Source: Rickettsiales bacterium
Lineage (GTDB): Bacteria; Pseudomonadota; Alphaproteobacteria; Rickettsiales; Anaplasmataceae
Direction: 5' to 3'
Assembly (NCBI GenBank): GCA_031266615.1
Contig: JAISAR010000061.1
Span: 1 to 7,124 of the forward strand
Length of the DNA stretch: 7,124 bases
The notes under the pieces were generated by a model, which ran no database searches, was not told the origin of the DNA, and was given only the letters and a program-made list of their open reading frames with translations. The translations under genes were made by a program, and so were the position numbers. How positions within the stretch are numbered: the first letter of the stretch is position 1; every line of letters begins with the position of its first letter. Shown piece after piece: positions 1-6,166 of the stretch.

Positions 1-291
1 CCAGAAGTTTTAAAAAGACATGCAGTGCACATAGTGCGAAAAATTAAACATGAGACGGCAAATATGCTAAGTTTTTTTGTCATTTAATCTGCACAGACTG
101 AAGATAAATAATAGCTTCAACCTTATGATAAAGGAGTTGAAAGAATTTGTCAAGTAGTTTTTTTCGTTTCTATTGAATGACGTTATAGCTTTTTTTCACT
201 TTCGTTTGTCCACTTTCTGTGTAGTGGAAATCAGTATGAGTATATATAAAGCCTATTAACGCTTATATTTCTGTAAAGCAAAAAATTTTAG
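1..291. other. Non-coding flank downstream of tRNA-His
   Basis: No open reading frame of convincing length or composition is visible on either strand. The stretch is AT-rich with several T-runs. A weak hairpin is visible at 210-227 (CCACT, 8-base loop, AGTGG), about 65 bases beyond the 3' end of the minus-strand tRNA, but it is not followed by a T-run on the minus strand, so I do not call it a terminator. The first 34 bases contain a motif that recurs at the right end of the window. Confidence 0.6.
14..34 (+). repeat. 21-bp direct repeat, left copy
   Basis: This 21-base motif contains the palindrome GTGCAC and recurs in the same orientation at 7104-7124 with 19 of 21 matches. Similarity extends leftwards to a shared AGAAGT (3-8 here, 7084-7089 on the right), with a gap of about ten bases. 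It looks like a short dispersed intergenic repeat. Confidence 0.6.
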
Positions 292-368
292 TGGGGCGAG
301 CGACCAGGATCGAACTGGCGACATTCAGTACCACAAACTGACGCTCTACCAACTGAGCTACGCCCGCC
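292..368 (-). tRNA. tRNA-His (anticodon GTG)
   Basis: Read on the minus strand, the full cloverleaf folds. The acceptor stem is GCGGGCG with CGCTCGC (one G-U pair), the D arm is GCTC with GAGC, the anticodon stem is TCAGT with ACTGA closing the loop TTGTGGT, and the T stem is GCCAG with CTGGT around TTCGATC. The anticodon is GTG, which reads histidine codons. Two histidine-specific identity features support the call: an encoded G at -1 (position 368) facing the discriminator C73 (position 295). The 3' CCA (294-292) is encoded. It lies about 230 bases downstream of ffh on the same strand, but probably has its own promoter. Confidence 0.97.
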
Positions 369-430
369 AAAGTATAAAATTTCTGATACATCAGCACAGA
401 AAGTATAAAATTTCTAACATACCAGCGCAA
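369..430. repeat. 31-bp tandem duplication abutting tRNA-His 5' end
   Basis: Copy one is 369-399 and copy two is 400-430. They agree at 25 of 31 positions, the first 16 bases of each being identical. A third copy appears to begin at 431 (AAAGT) and then decays. The first copy starts at the base next to G-1 of the tRNA. Each unit carries TATACT on the minus strand, so the duplication doubles a possible -10 element of the tRNA promoter. Confidence 0.75.
402..430 (-). promoter_or_regulatory. Possible tRNA-His promoter
   Basis: On the minus strand, TATACT (407-402) is a 5/6 match to a -10 box. Seventeen bases upstream is TTGCGC (430-425), a poor -35 box. A better -35 sequence, TTGACT (438-433), is too far away at 25 bases. 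Initiation near 395 would give a leader of about 27 bases before the mature tRNA. The second TATACT (376-371) is too close to the tRNA to work as its promoter. Confidence 0.35.
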
Positions 431-536
431 AAAGTCAATTGACTATTTAAGTAAATTCTTTTACTTCAAACTGTATTATAGTTATATGTAAAATAGTGGG
501 GTTTCTAAGATGTACAGCCCTACAAATTCCTCCTTT

Positions 537-570
537 GATGGTATTTTTTCTCACACTTTATCATACCATC
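537..570. repeat. 8-bp inverted repeat downstream of ffh
   Basis: GATGGTAT (537-544) and ATACCATC (563-570) are perfect inverted arms around an 18-base loop, 30 bases past the ffh stop codon. The position suits a 3' end or mRNA-stabilising hairpin for the minus-strand operon, but no T-run follows on that strand, so a classical intrinsic terminator is not supported. A 9-base direct repeat, TCACACTTT, occurs at 551-559 and 569-577. Confidence 0.35.
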
Positions 571-599
571 ACACTTTCTGGGACCACACACCAAACTCT

Positions 600-1943
600 C
601 TACTTTCTGCTTAGCATATCCATCAAATCAGATTCTTTAAGTTTGCTGTGGTCGACTTTGCTGAATTTATTTACCATCGCGCTCATTTGGTTATATTGCT
701 TAACTAAGAGATTAACATCTGGTACACTCGTTCCAGAACCTTTTGCAATTCTAAGCCTCCTCTTGCCATTTAGAATATCTGGATTTCGTCTTTCTTTTTC
801 AGTCATCGAATTTATGATAGCTATATATTTTTTCACTTTACTATCATCTGGCACTCCGCTACTTAGCTTTTTTGTAAACGAGCTTGGGATGAACTTCATT
901 ATGTTGCTGATGCCATCCATTTTATTCAGAGTTTTTAGCATTCCTACCAAATCATTCAGGTCAAATTTACCTTTTTTTACTTTCTTTTGCAGTTTATCGA
1001 TTTCTTCCTGACCAACGATCTCGGCAGCTCTTTCAACCAACGAGACAACATCACCCATATCAAGTATCCTTTTTGCGATTCTATCTGGGTAAAAGTCATC
1101 GAGGTCACTTAGCTTTTCACCACAAGCAATAAATTTAATCGGGCAGTTGGTTGTCATTTTCATAGAGAGGGCAGCACCACCACGTGCATCGCCATCAATA
1201 CGAGTGAGAATAATGCCAGTCACGCCTATTGCTTCATTGAATGATTTGGCGATGTTCACTGCGTCTTGGCCGATCATCGCATCGGCTACTAAAATAACTT
1301 CTGCAGGTGAAGCTATTTCTTTCACAGCCTTCAACTCATTCATCATATTTTCGTCGATATGAAGCCTACCCGCGGTATCTAGTATCAATACATCATAGTT
1401 GTCGTTCTTTGCTGCTGCCAGTGCCTTTTTTGTAATTGCAATAGGCTTTTCATCTATCGCTATAGGTAAGGTTTGTACGTCTATTTGTTTACCGAGCACC
1501 TCAAGCTGTTTCTGGGCAGCCGGCCTGTAAATATCTAAAGAGGCAAGCATTACTTTTTTCTTTTGTTTTTTTAGCTTTAAGGCAAGCTTTCCTGAGGTGG
1601 TTGTTTTACCTGCACCTTGTAAGCCCATCATCATAATTATAGCAGGAGGTTTAACCGCGAGATTCAATTCACTTTTTTCCGGTCCGAGAATTGCAACTAA
1701 ATTATCCTGCACAATTTTGATTATCATTTGTGCTGGAGAAACACTTTTTATGACTTTTTCCCCTATGACCTTATCTTTAATGTCGTTGATGAATTTTTTT
1801 GCAACTTCAAGCGAAACATCAGCTTCAATTAGGGCTATACGTATTTCACGCATAGCAAGGCTGAAGTCATCTTCGGAAATGATTGACTTTCCCCTGAGCT
1901 TGTTGAATACAGAATTTAAACTCTCGGTTAATGATTTAAACAT
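600..1943 (-). CDS. ffh: Signal recognition particle protein Ffh (SRP54 homologue)
   Basis: This is the GTPase subunit of the bacterial signal recognition particle. With 4.5S RNA it binds the signal sequences of nascent membrane proteins and delivers ribosomes to FtsY at the inner membrane. At 447 residues it has normal family length. The N-terminal helical bundle covers about residues 1-85. The G domain shows the P-loop GLQGAGKT at 107-114, the DTAGR motif at 189-193, and TRIDGDARGG at 247-256, where most homologues have TKLDGDARGG. The methionine-rich M domain covers about 325-447. Its RNA-binding helix-turn-helix with GSGTS is at 402-406. Relatively few methionines remain in the M domain. 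The start overlaps the end of the upstream antiporter gene by 16 bases and has only a weak ribosome binding site, so translational coupling is likely. Confidence 0.97.
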   Translation of the reverse strand: MFKSLTESLNSVFNKLRGKSIISEDDFSLAMREIRIALIEADVSLEVAKKFINDIKDKVIGEKVIKSVSPAQMIIKIVQDNLVAILGPEKSELNLAVKPPAIIMMMGLQGAGKTTTSGKLALKLKKQKKKVMLASLDIYRPAAQKQLEVLGKQIDVQTLPIAIDEKPIAITKKALAAAKNDNYDVLILDTAGRLHIDENMMNELKAVKEIASPAEVILVADAMIGQDAVNIAKSFNEAIGVTGIILTRIDGDARGGAALSMKMTTNCPIKFIACGEKLSDLDDFYPDRIAKRILDMGDVVSLVERAAEIVGQEEIDKLQKKVKKGKFDLNDLVGMLKTLNKMDGISNIMKFIPSSFTKKLSSGVPDDSKVKKYIAIINSMTEKERRNPDILNGKRRLRIAKGSGTSVPDVNLLVKQYNQMSAMVNKFSKVDHSKLKESDLMDMLSRK

Positions 1944-3487
1944 AACAGTACTAGTAGAACACTCATCAAAAAAAGAGAAGAAGCTGAAACAAAACCCACT
2001 GAGTTATAACTTAGCACTTCTTTAAGTTTAGTAGTATTATTAGAGTATAGACTGACAAGCGAATTAGTCAAGTTTTGCAGTGCGCTAGCAGACATCTTTC
2101 TTATTTTGAAAACTAATTTATTGAACAGTGAAACAACGTAGGGTATGAGAGCTCTGAAAATCCAATCGATATCCATTTTAAAATTTATTCTTGGCAGAAA
2201 TAACTTGCGTAAGGGAATAAACAACAAGGTGGCACATAGTAATAAAATAAATTGCGACCAGATATTTTGTGTGTTGTACGCAAGATTAAAAATTGCAGGT
2301 TTGTTGTAAATAGGTAAGTAAGGATTGCCAACAATTACGCATATAAATGCTAAAATAACCATGGCTATTCCACCCCCTTCCTCTGTTAAAGGTTTTGACT
2401 TGCTTTTGGCAATAAATATGTAGTAAAGAAACTTAAGTCCCACGCTTAGATAGAGCAATAAATTCAGAATTTTGTGTAAGTTTTCATACAATTCTAAATC
2501 AGTACCATTCATTTTAATTTCAGCTGCAATGTATGATTTGCTAATAAACCCAGCAGTGCCAGGAAATGCAGCCATTGTAAGTATTGCGATCAAAGCATAC
2601 ATTCCTTCTACTGACATGAATTTGCTCGCTCTATTAAAATTCACCACTTTTGTCCGCAAGATAATCGTGTTGGCAACAGCAATGAGCAATAGTTGGTAGG
2701 CAATGGAAAAAATTATGTTGAGAGCAAGTAGTGGTACAGCATTTTCCAAGCGGCTAAGTAGACTCCCTGTCATAATTAATATGCCCATTTGCCCTACAAC
2801 ACTGTAGGCTAAAAACCTACGGATGTTTTGTTCAAGGGAAGCAAATATAATACCATAAATTGCAGTAATAGTGCCCAAGAATGCTAATATTTCAGCATAA
2901 TCTTGCCAAAGGCTGTAAGTATGCAGGAGTGCTACTAAAAAAGAAACTTTGGTAGTAAATAGGGAAAGGTATGACGCACCGTGTAATGATGCAGCAGGAT
3001 ATGTATCAACAACCCAGAATGAAAAAGGGAAACAAGCGCAATTTATTAATAGACCTATGACTATTAGATTAGAACTTTGAATTGCTAACCCTGCTGTTAG
3101 TACAACCCCAACAAAAAAGTGTACACAGGCATACCTTACTGCAGGTCCATTATCTTTGCTGCCAGCTGCGATAATAAAAGATGCACTGATGGCCATTAAT
3201 TCACAGAATATCACAGCCAATAATATATGCTTAGATAATATTGCACACAATGAACTGATAGTATAAGTAAAAAAGGATAGCACTTCCGAAAAGCTTAAAT
3301 TTTTTGCTGGCAGAACAATTAGAAATGCAGCTGATAAAAAAGATATCAATATGATGCGAAAAGATAAATCAAAATTTAGAATAGGATAAGACCAATTCAA
3401 TGTGGTATCCAAATTCTCAGGTAATTTTAGTACTATAACTACTAATATAGATAGCAGAAATAACAGCGAAAATTTATAAAATTGCAC
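1928..3487 (-). CDS. Proton-conducting antiporter-like membrane protein (NuoN/NuoM/MrpD family)
   Basis: This 519-residue, strongly hydrophobic protein has about 14 predicted membrane segments and belongs to the family shared by complex I antiporter subunits and Mrp-type Na+/H+ antiporter subunit D. Family landmarks are the helix 5 glutamate (E96 in CELMAIS), the helix 7 lysine (K180 in LFTTKVSF), the amphipathic stretch NIRRFLAYSVVGQMG (221-235), and the helix 12 lysine (K317 in FPGTAGFISK). The segment that usually reads PxHxWLPDAH is degraded here to PFSFWVVDTYP (154-164), which lacks the histidines. After a long hydrophilic or amphipathic stretch (about 426-495, including a DIDWIFRAL segment typical of MrpD-like C-termini) there is one last membrane helix (about 496-517). 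It starts with GTG at 3487-3485. No other Mrp or Nuo subunit is in the window. A divergent complex I subunit is the main alternative to an Mrp-type role. Confidence 0.85.
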   Translation of the reverse strand: MQFYKFSLLFLLSILVVIVLKLPENLDTTLNWSYPILNFDLSFRIILISFLSAAFLIVLPAKNLSFSEVLSFFTYTISSLCAILSKHILLAVIFCELMAISASFIIAAGSKDNGPAVRYACVHFFVGVVLTAGLAIQSSNLIVIGLLINCACFPFSFWVVDTYPAASLHGASYLSLFTTKVSFLVALLHTYSLWQDYAEILAFLGTITAIYGIIFASLEQNIRRFLAYSVVGQMGILIMTGSLLSRLENAVPLLALNIIFSIAYQLLLIAVANTIILRTKVVNFNRASKFMSVEGMYALIAILTMAAFPGTAGFISKSYIAAEIKMNGTDLELYENLHKILNLLLYLSVGLKFLYYIFIAKSKSKPLTEEGGGIAMVILAFICVIVGNPYLPIYNKPAIFNLAYNTQNIWSQFILLLCATLLFIPLRKLFLPRINFKMDIDWIFRALIPYVVSLFNKLVFKIRKMSASALQNLTNSLVSLYSNNTTKLKEVLSYNSVGFVSASSLFLMSVLLVLLCLNH

Positions 3488-3510
3488 GACAATTTAAGTC
3501 AATATAGTTT

Positions 3511-3539
3511 ATACTATCTCAATGAGTAAATAAAATCAA
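3511..3539 (-). promoter_or_regulatory. Candidate promoter for the antiporter-ffh operon
   Basis: On the minus strand, TTGATT (3539-3534) and TAGTAT (3516-3511) each match 4 of 6 sigma70 consensus bases and are exactly 17 bases apart. Initiation near 3504 would leave a leader of about 16 bases before the GTG start at 3487. In such AT-rich DNA a match of this quality may arise by chance. Confidence 0.4.
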
Positions 3540-3610
3540 TTTGCATGTATTAACCACTAATTAAACTAATTATCATATAATTATATCAGGGTTAGGGGGT
3601 TACAGGAAAC

Positions 3611-3643
3611 CGGTCAGATTAGGTTTTTAATCTAACCTGACCG
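3611..3643. repeat. 33-bp hairpin palindrome
   Basis: Two 15-base arms starting at CGGTCAG and ending at CTGACCG flank a TTT loop. They match at 13 of 15 positions, and in plus-strand RNA one mismatch becomes a G-U pair. No T-run follows on either strand, so it is not a typical terminator. It resembles the short palindromic intergenic repeats of Wolbachia-type genomes, or it could be a transcript-stabilising hairpin. Confidence 0.65.
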
Positions 3644-3692
3644 ATAGCTTTAATAGTGAGGTAAGCCTCAATATAACACGTCCAATTTATAG

Positions 3693-3739
3693 TACTACAT
3701 TCGTGCATAATCTATTTGAAATTTGTGCACGAGTGTTAG
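3693..3739. repeat. Imperfect inverted repeat
   Basis: The left arm (3693-3709, TACTACATTCGTGCATA) is complementary to the right arm (3722-3739) with one gap and two mismatches. The loop is about 12 bases. The core is TCGTGCA against TGCACGA. No T-run or neighbouring gene end suggests a terminator role. Confidence 0.5.
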
Positions 3740-3824
3740 TAAATTATTTACTTTTTGAAATAAAGCTCAGCATTAAATTTTTATGGTTAGCACAAAACTA
3801 GTTATTTCCTTATTTTATATTACC

Positions 3825-3879
3825 ATGCTAAAATATCTATTATAGCATAAAGTTATTAATAACATATGTATTTTAGCAT
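3825..3879. repeat. 11-bp inverted repeat enclosing a 12-bp perfect palindrome
   Basis: ATGCTAAAATA (3825-3835) is a perfect inverted match to TATTTTAGCAT (3869-3879). Between them, GTTATTAATAAC (3852-3863) is a perfect palindrome, and an extra TAGCAT at 3843-3848 is a second inverted partner for ATGCTA. The nested arrangement could be a protein-binding site or a decayed repeat. No regulator gene is present in the window. Confidence 0.5.
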
Positions 3880-3910
3880 ATTGAGTGACAGAAGAAGGTT
3901 CAGTCTAACA

Positions 3911-4092
3911 GCCTAGCATCATCCAAGTAGCTGGCTGGTACCCAAGAAATTTTGCTTGTAAGCAAGCGCGCTGAGTTAGTGAAAATAAAAGTAGCAAATC
4001 TTGTGTTACGCTGGCTAGGTTTTTCCACGTCATACCGCAGCGGCTGCTAACGCGTAGTGAAATAACGGTTTTTTGAATCGTCGGCCAGCTAC
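3911..4092. other. Possible structured RNA or decayed repeat cluster
   Basis: This block is noticeably richer in G and C than its surroundings. Several complementary motifs are visible: CCTAGC (3912-3917) with GCTAGG (4014-4019, followed by five T), GTAGCTGGC (3927-3935) with GCCAGCTAC (4084-4092), a tight hairpin TTGCT/AGCAA (3952-3965), and CCGC-A-GCGG (4035-4043). GCTGGCTGG and GCTGGCTAGG also form a direct repeat. The two long-range pairings are crossed rather than nested, so they could not both form as a simple fold. That favours juxtaposed remnants of dispersed palindromic repeats over one folded RNA, but I cannot decide. Confidence 0.35.
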
Positions 4093-4140
4093 ATTTACTA
4101 AATCTCTTGTATAACCAATTTATGGTGAGGAGAAACGCAG

Positions 4141-4260
4141 ATGAGCGCCGCAGAATACTTGAAGTTTGAGGAGAACAAGCAAGTTTTAACGCAGAATCAG
4201 AAAGCAGGTTATGTAAAAGATTTACTGTTATATAACTTAATAATTAAATATTTTCATTGA
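4141..4260 (+). CDS. Putative small ORF, 39 residues
   Basis: An ATG follows a strong Shine-Dalgarno sequence (GAGGAG at 4127-4132, eight bases before the start), better than that of any full-size gene here. The product begins MSAAEYLKFEEN, has a hydrophilic first half, and a short hydrophobic tail (LLLYNLIIKYF) before the TGA. I do not recognise it. The region is less AT-rich than its surroundings until about 4220. A second frame from ATG 4122 reads MVRRNADERRRILEV before a TGA, so the segment may instead be the remnant of a lost gene. The stop codon (4258-4260) lies inside the -35 box of the next gene's promoter. Confidence 0.35.
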   Translation: MSAAEYLKFEENKQVLTQNQKAGYVKDLLLYNLIIKYFH

Positions 4261-4285
4261 CTTATTAATTATTTTTATGTATTAT
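4257..4285 (+). promoter_or_regulatory. Sigma70-type promoter for the 318-residue gene
   Basis: TTGACT (4257-4262) and TATTAT (4280-4285) each match 5 of 6 consensus bases and are separated by the optimal 17 bases. Initiation near 4292 would give a leader of about 28 bases before ATG 4320. This is the best promoter match in the window. Confidence 0.65.
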
Positions 4286-4319
4286 TATACTATCAGTAGT
4301 TTATATCAAAACATTAATA

Positions 4320-5276
4320 ATGAGTAGCTCTACATCAGAAGAAAAGGAAAATCCAGTAGTTACATTAAGAACTCAAGCAGATGGGTTTGATTTTAGCAAG
4401 TTAAGGGCTGGTGAAGATAATGCTAAGGCGAATTCCGGTGAGACAATGCTTTTAGATTTTTACAGAATGAGTTTTGTGATTAACAAGAAAAGTATAGATA
4501 ACACTTTAACTATTGCTTTAATAAAAGGAGCTGAGCAAAATGGGCTCGAAAAATCTTGGGATGAGCATTGCAAAAATGAAAAAACTCCTGATCGTAAAAA
4601 AACTGACCAATACAAAAAGAAATTTGAAGAATTTTACAATCTAGGTACAGAGCATACTCATCTATTACCCAAGGAAGAAACCGGAGATTATCGCCCGTTT
4701 GCAAAAGAAGTTTTCAAGGAAATGTTTAAATATGCTAAAGCAGAAGTTCCAAGCGATCCTATCTTGGAGGAACTAGTCACCAACTGTAATCAAGCAGGGT
4801 ATGAAGCTGGTGTACATATGGAGCTCCAAGGTGCACTCGTCCAACATTCATTCATAATAGAAAGCCCTGAAAAAGTAATAAGTATTGACCGTATTAGCCA
4901 AAATAGTGTGAGTGTCAGATCTGATGTGGTATTACCAATATTCTTCCAAAAAAGTGACGGTAAACTTGGTGACAGGGTATGCGATCTATCCAGCTCACTA
5001 GAATTCACACTTGAGTCTCAAGATGGAAAAGATGGTGTAACATATAAAAATGGCAAATTATCACTTACTGTTCCTGAGAGACTGAAGGATTATAATACAG
5101 GTGATAAAAGCTTATTTGATGTTATTCAAGATTATTTTTATAAATTCTGCGAAAAGCTTGGATTTTTTACAGAAAAAGTAGAGTGCGGTTTAAGCAATCC
5201 GTTGGAAGTGAATAGCTGTGTAACAAGCCAGGATGTGGACCCTCTTGTTGAACACAAGCCTAGTGTTGGCGATTAA
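4320..5276 (+). CDS. Hypothetical protein, 318 residues, unrecognised
   Basis: I do not recognise a known family. The N-terminus (1-45) is polar and looks disordered, with no signal peptide or membrane segment. Residues 50-140 are charged and probably helical, with a lysine-rich stretch at 85-103. Residues 170-255 alternate hydrophobic and polar residues in the manner of beta strands (for example VQHSFIIES and GVTYKNGKLSLTVPE). Residues 260-285 appear helical (LFDVIQDYFYKFCEKLGFF), and the last 30 residues are loose. Six cysteines (84, 156, 221, 277, 289, 300) form no obvious metal motif. ATG 4320 suits the promoter but has no clear Shine-Dalgarno sequence. Codon use and AT content match the neighbours. 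It looks like a soluble, lineage-restricted protein; a secreted effector role is possible but unproven. Its stop overlaps that of miaA by 4 bases. Confidence 0.85.
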   Translation: MSSSTSEEKENPVVTLRTQADGFDFSKLRAGEDNAKANSGETMLLDFYRMSFVINKKSIDNTLTIALIKGAEQNGLEKSWDEHCKNEKTPDRKKTDQYKKKFEEFYNLGTEHTHLLPKEETGDYRPFAKEVFKEMFKYAKAEVPSDPILEELVTNCNQAGYEAGVHMELQGALVQHSFIIESPEKVISIDRISQNSVSVRSDVVLPIFFQKSDGKLGDRVCDLSSSLEFTLESQDGKDGVTYKNGKLSLTVPERLKDYNTGDKSLFDVIQDYFYKFCEKLGFFTEKVECGLSNPLEVNSCVTSQDVDPLVEHKPSVGD

Positions 5277-6166
5277 GACACTTTGATTTTTGTCATCTCA
5301 TTTGCACAATCAATCACTTCAGAACTCGGAAATTGATTTTTAAACCAAGTGTACTGGCGCTTTGCGTAGTGCCTTGTGTTTGTTTGAGCAATTTGTATTG
5401 CTTCATCTAAATTGAGCTCACCTTTTAAGTACTTTATAATTTCCGGCACTCCGTGTGCTTTCATAGCCGGCAAGTGTGGAGCTAGGTTCATGCTAAGTAG
5501 CTTTTCTACTTCATCAATTGCTCCATTTTCAACCATTTTAATAAAACGAGAATTTATTTTTCGGTATACATTTTCGCGCTTAGGTAGAATTGTATATATC
5601 TTAAAATTATTGAATAAAGGGGGCTGTCTATTTTCTTGCCATACGAAAATTGACTTGCCAGTCTCAGTGATAACTTCAAGTGCCCTTGAAAGGCGGTGCG
5701 AGTCATTCATGAATATTTTACCTTGAATTTTTGAGTCTTTGCTTAGCGCTAATTTGTAGAACTCCTCTTTACTTAAACTTTTCCTAAGTTCACTTACATT
5801 TTGCCTTACTTCCTGGCTTATTTGTGGAATTGACGACAAGCCCTTGATTAAGCTGCTGATATAAAGCCCACTTCCTCCAGTGATGATAGGTATTCGTGAA
5901 TTCTCCAGCGCATTATTGACTTCTCTCTTTAAATCCTCTAGCCATAAACCTACGGAATAATTTTCTCTTGCTGAAACATAACTATATAGTTTATAAAATT
6001 TTTCTTGCCTTGGTGGCTGAGCAGTGATTATGGGAATTTCTCTATATACCTGCTTCGAATCACAGTTTATTATATCAACATTCCCATATCTTTCCATCAA
6101 GTTATCGCATAATTCTGATTTACCTGAAGCTGTAATTCCTGTAATAATTACTAGATTATCTCTCAT
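5273..6166 (-). CDS. miaA: tRNA dimethylallyltransferase MiaA
   Basis: MiaA transfers a dimethylallyl group from DMAPP to N6 of adenosine 37 in tRNAs that read codons starting with U, the first step towards ms2i6A, which stabilises codon pairing. The 297-residue length is normal. Motifs in order are the P-loop GITASGKS (10-17), DSKQVY (36-41, usual DSxQxY), GGSGLY (97-102), NDSHRLSRALEV (154-165, usually DPHRxxRALEV), KAHGVPE (236-242, where KxxGYxE is usual), and TRHYAKRQYTWFKNQ (264-278), the family signature near the C-terminus. Start ATG 6166-6164 puts the P-loop at the usual distance from the N-terminus, although no clear Shine-Dalgarno sequence precedes it. The gene is convergent with the 318-residue gene and divergent from the 156-residue gene. 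No reading-frame damage is seen. Confidence 0.97.
   Translation of the reverse strand: MRDNLVIITGITASGKSELCDNLMERYGNVDIINCDSKQVYREIPIITAQPPRQEKFYKLYSYVSARENYSVGLWLEDLKREVNNALENSRIPIITGGSGLYISSLIKGLSSIPQISQEVRQNVSELRKSLSKEEFYKLALSKDSKIQGKIFMNDSHRLSRALEVITETGKSIFVWQENRQPPLFNNFKIYTILPKRENVYRKINSRFIKMVENGAIDEVEKLLSMNLAPHLPAMKAHGVPEIIKYLKGELNLDEAIQIAQTNTRHYAKRQYTWFKNQFPSSEVIDCANEMTKIKVS

Larger units (their letters stand above)
3488..4319. other. 830-base spacer with inverted repeats and one small ORF
   Basis: This spacer separates the divergent antiporter gene and the 318-residue gene. It holds a minus-strand promoter candidate (3511-3539), an AT-only palindrome ATATAATTATAT (3575-3586), three larger inverted repeats (3611-3643, 3693-3739, 3825-3879), a less AT-rich block with self-complementary motifs (3911-4092), a 39-codon small ORF (4141-4260) and a plus-strand promoter (4257-4285). 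No ORF longer than 39 codons with a plausible start is apparent. Confidence 0.7.

Noticed and set aside
210..227. Terminator for tRNA-His
   Set aside because: The 5-bp stem has an 8-base loop and is followed on the minus strand by ACAAACG rather than a T-run.
369..430. CRISPR-like repeat
   Set aside because: The two 31-base units are directly adjacent with no spacer and there is no third full copy, so this is a simple tandem duplication.
496..1011. Plus-strand ORF of 171 codons
   Set aside because: It lies mostly antisense to ffh, whose motifs are unambiguous. The translated product is a leucine, serine and phenylalanine-rich shadow.
1597..2025. Plus-strand ORF of 142 codons
   Set aside because: It is antisense to the ffh N-terminal part and the antiporter 3' end, and has no start signal or family resemblance.
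3488..4319. Insertion sequence or group II intron in the long spacer
   Set aside because: No transposase or reverse transcriptase fragment, no paired terminal inverted repeats with target duplication, and no recognisable intron domain V could be found.
4510..5008. Two minus-strand ORFs (64 and 72 codons) inside the 318-residue gene
   Set aside because: They are antisense shadows. The plus-strand frame is continuous, has a promoter, and looks protein-like throughout.
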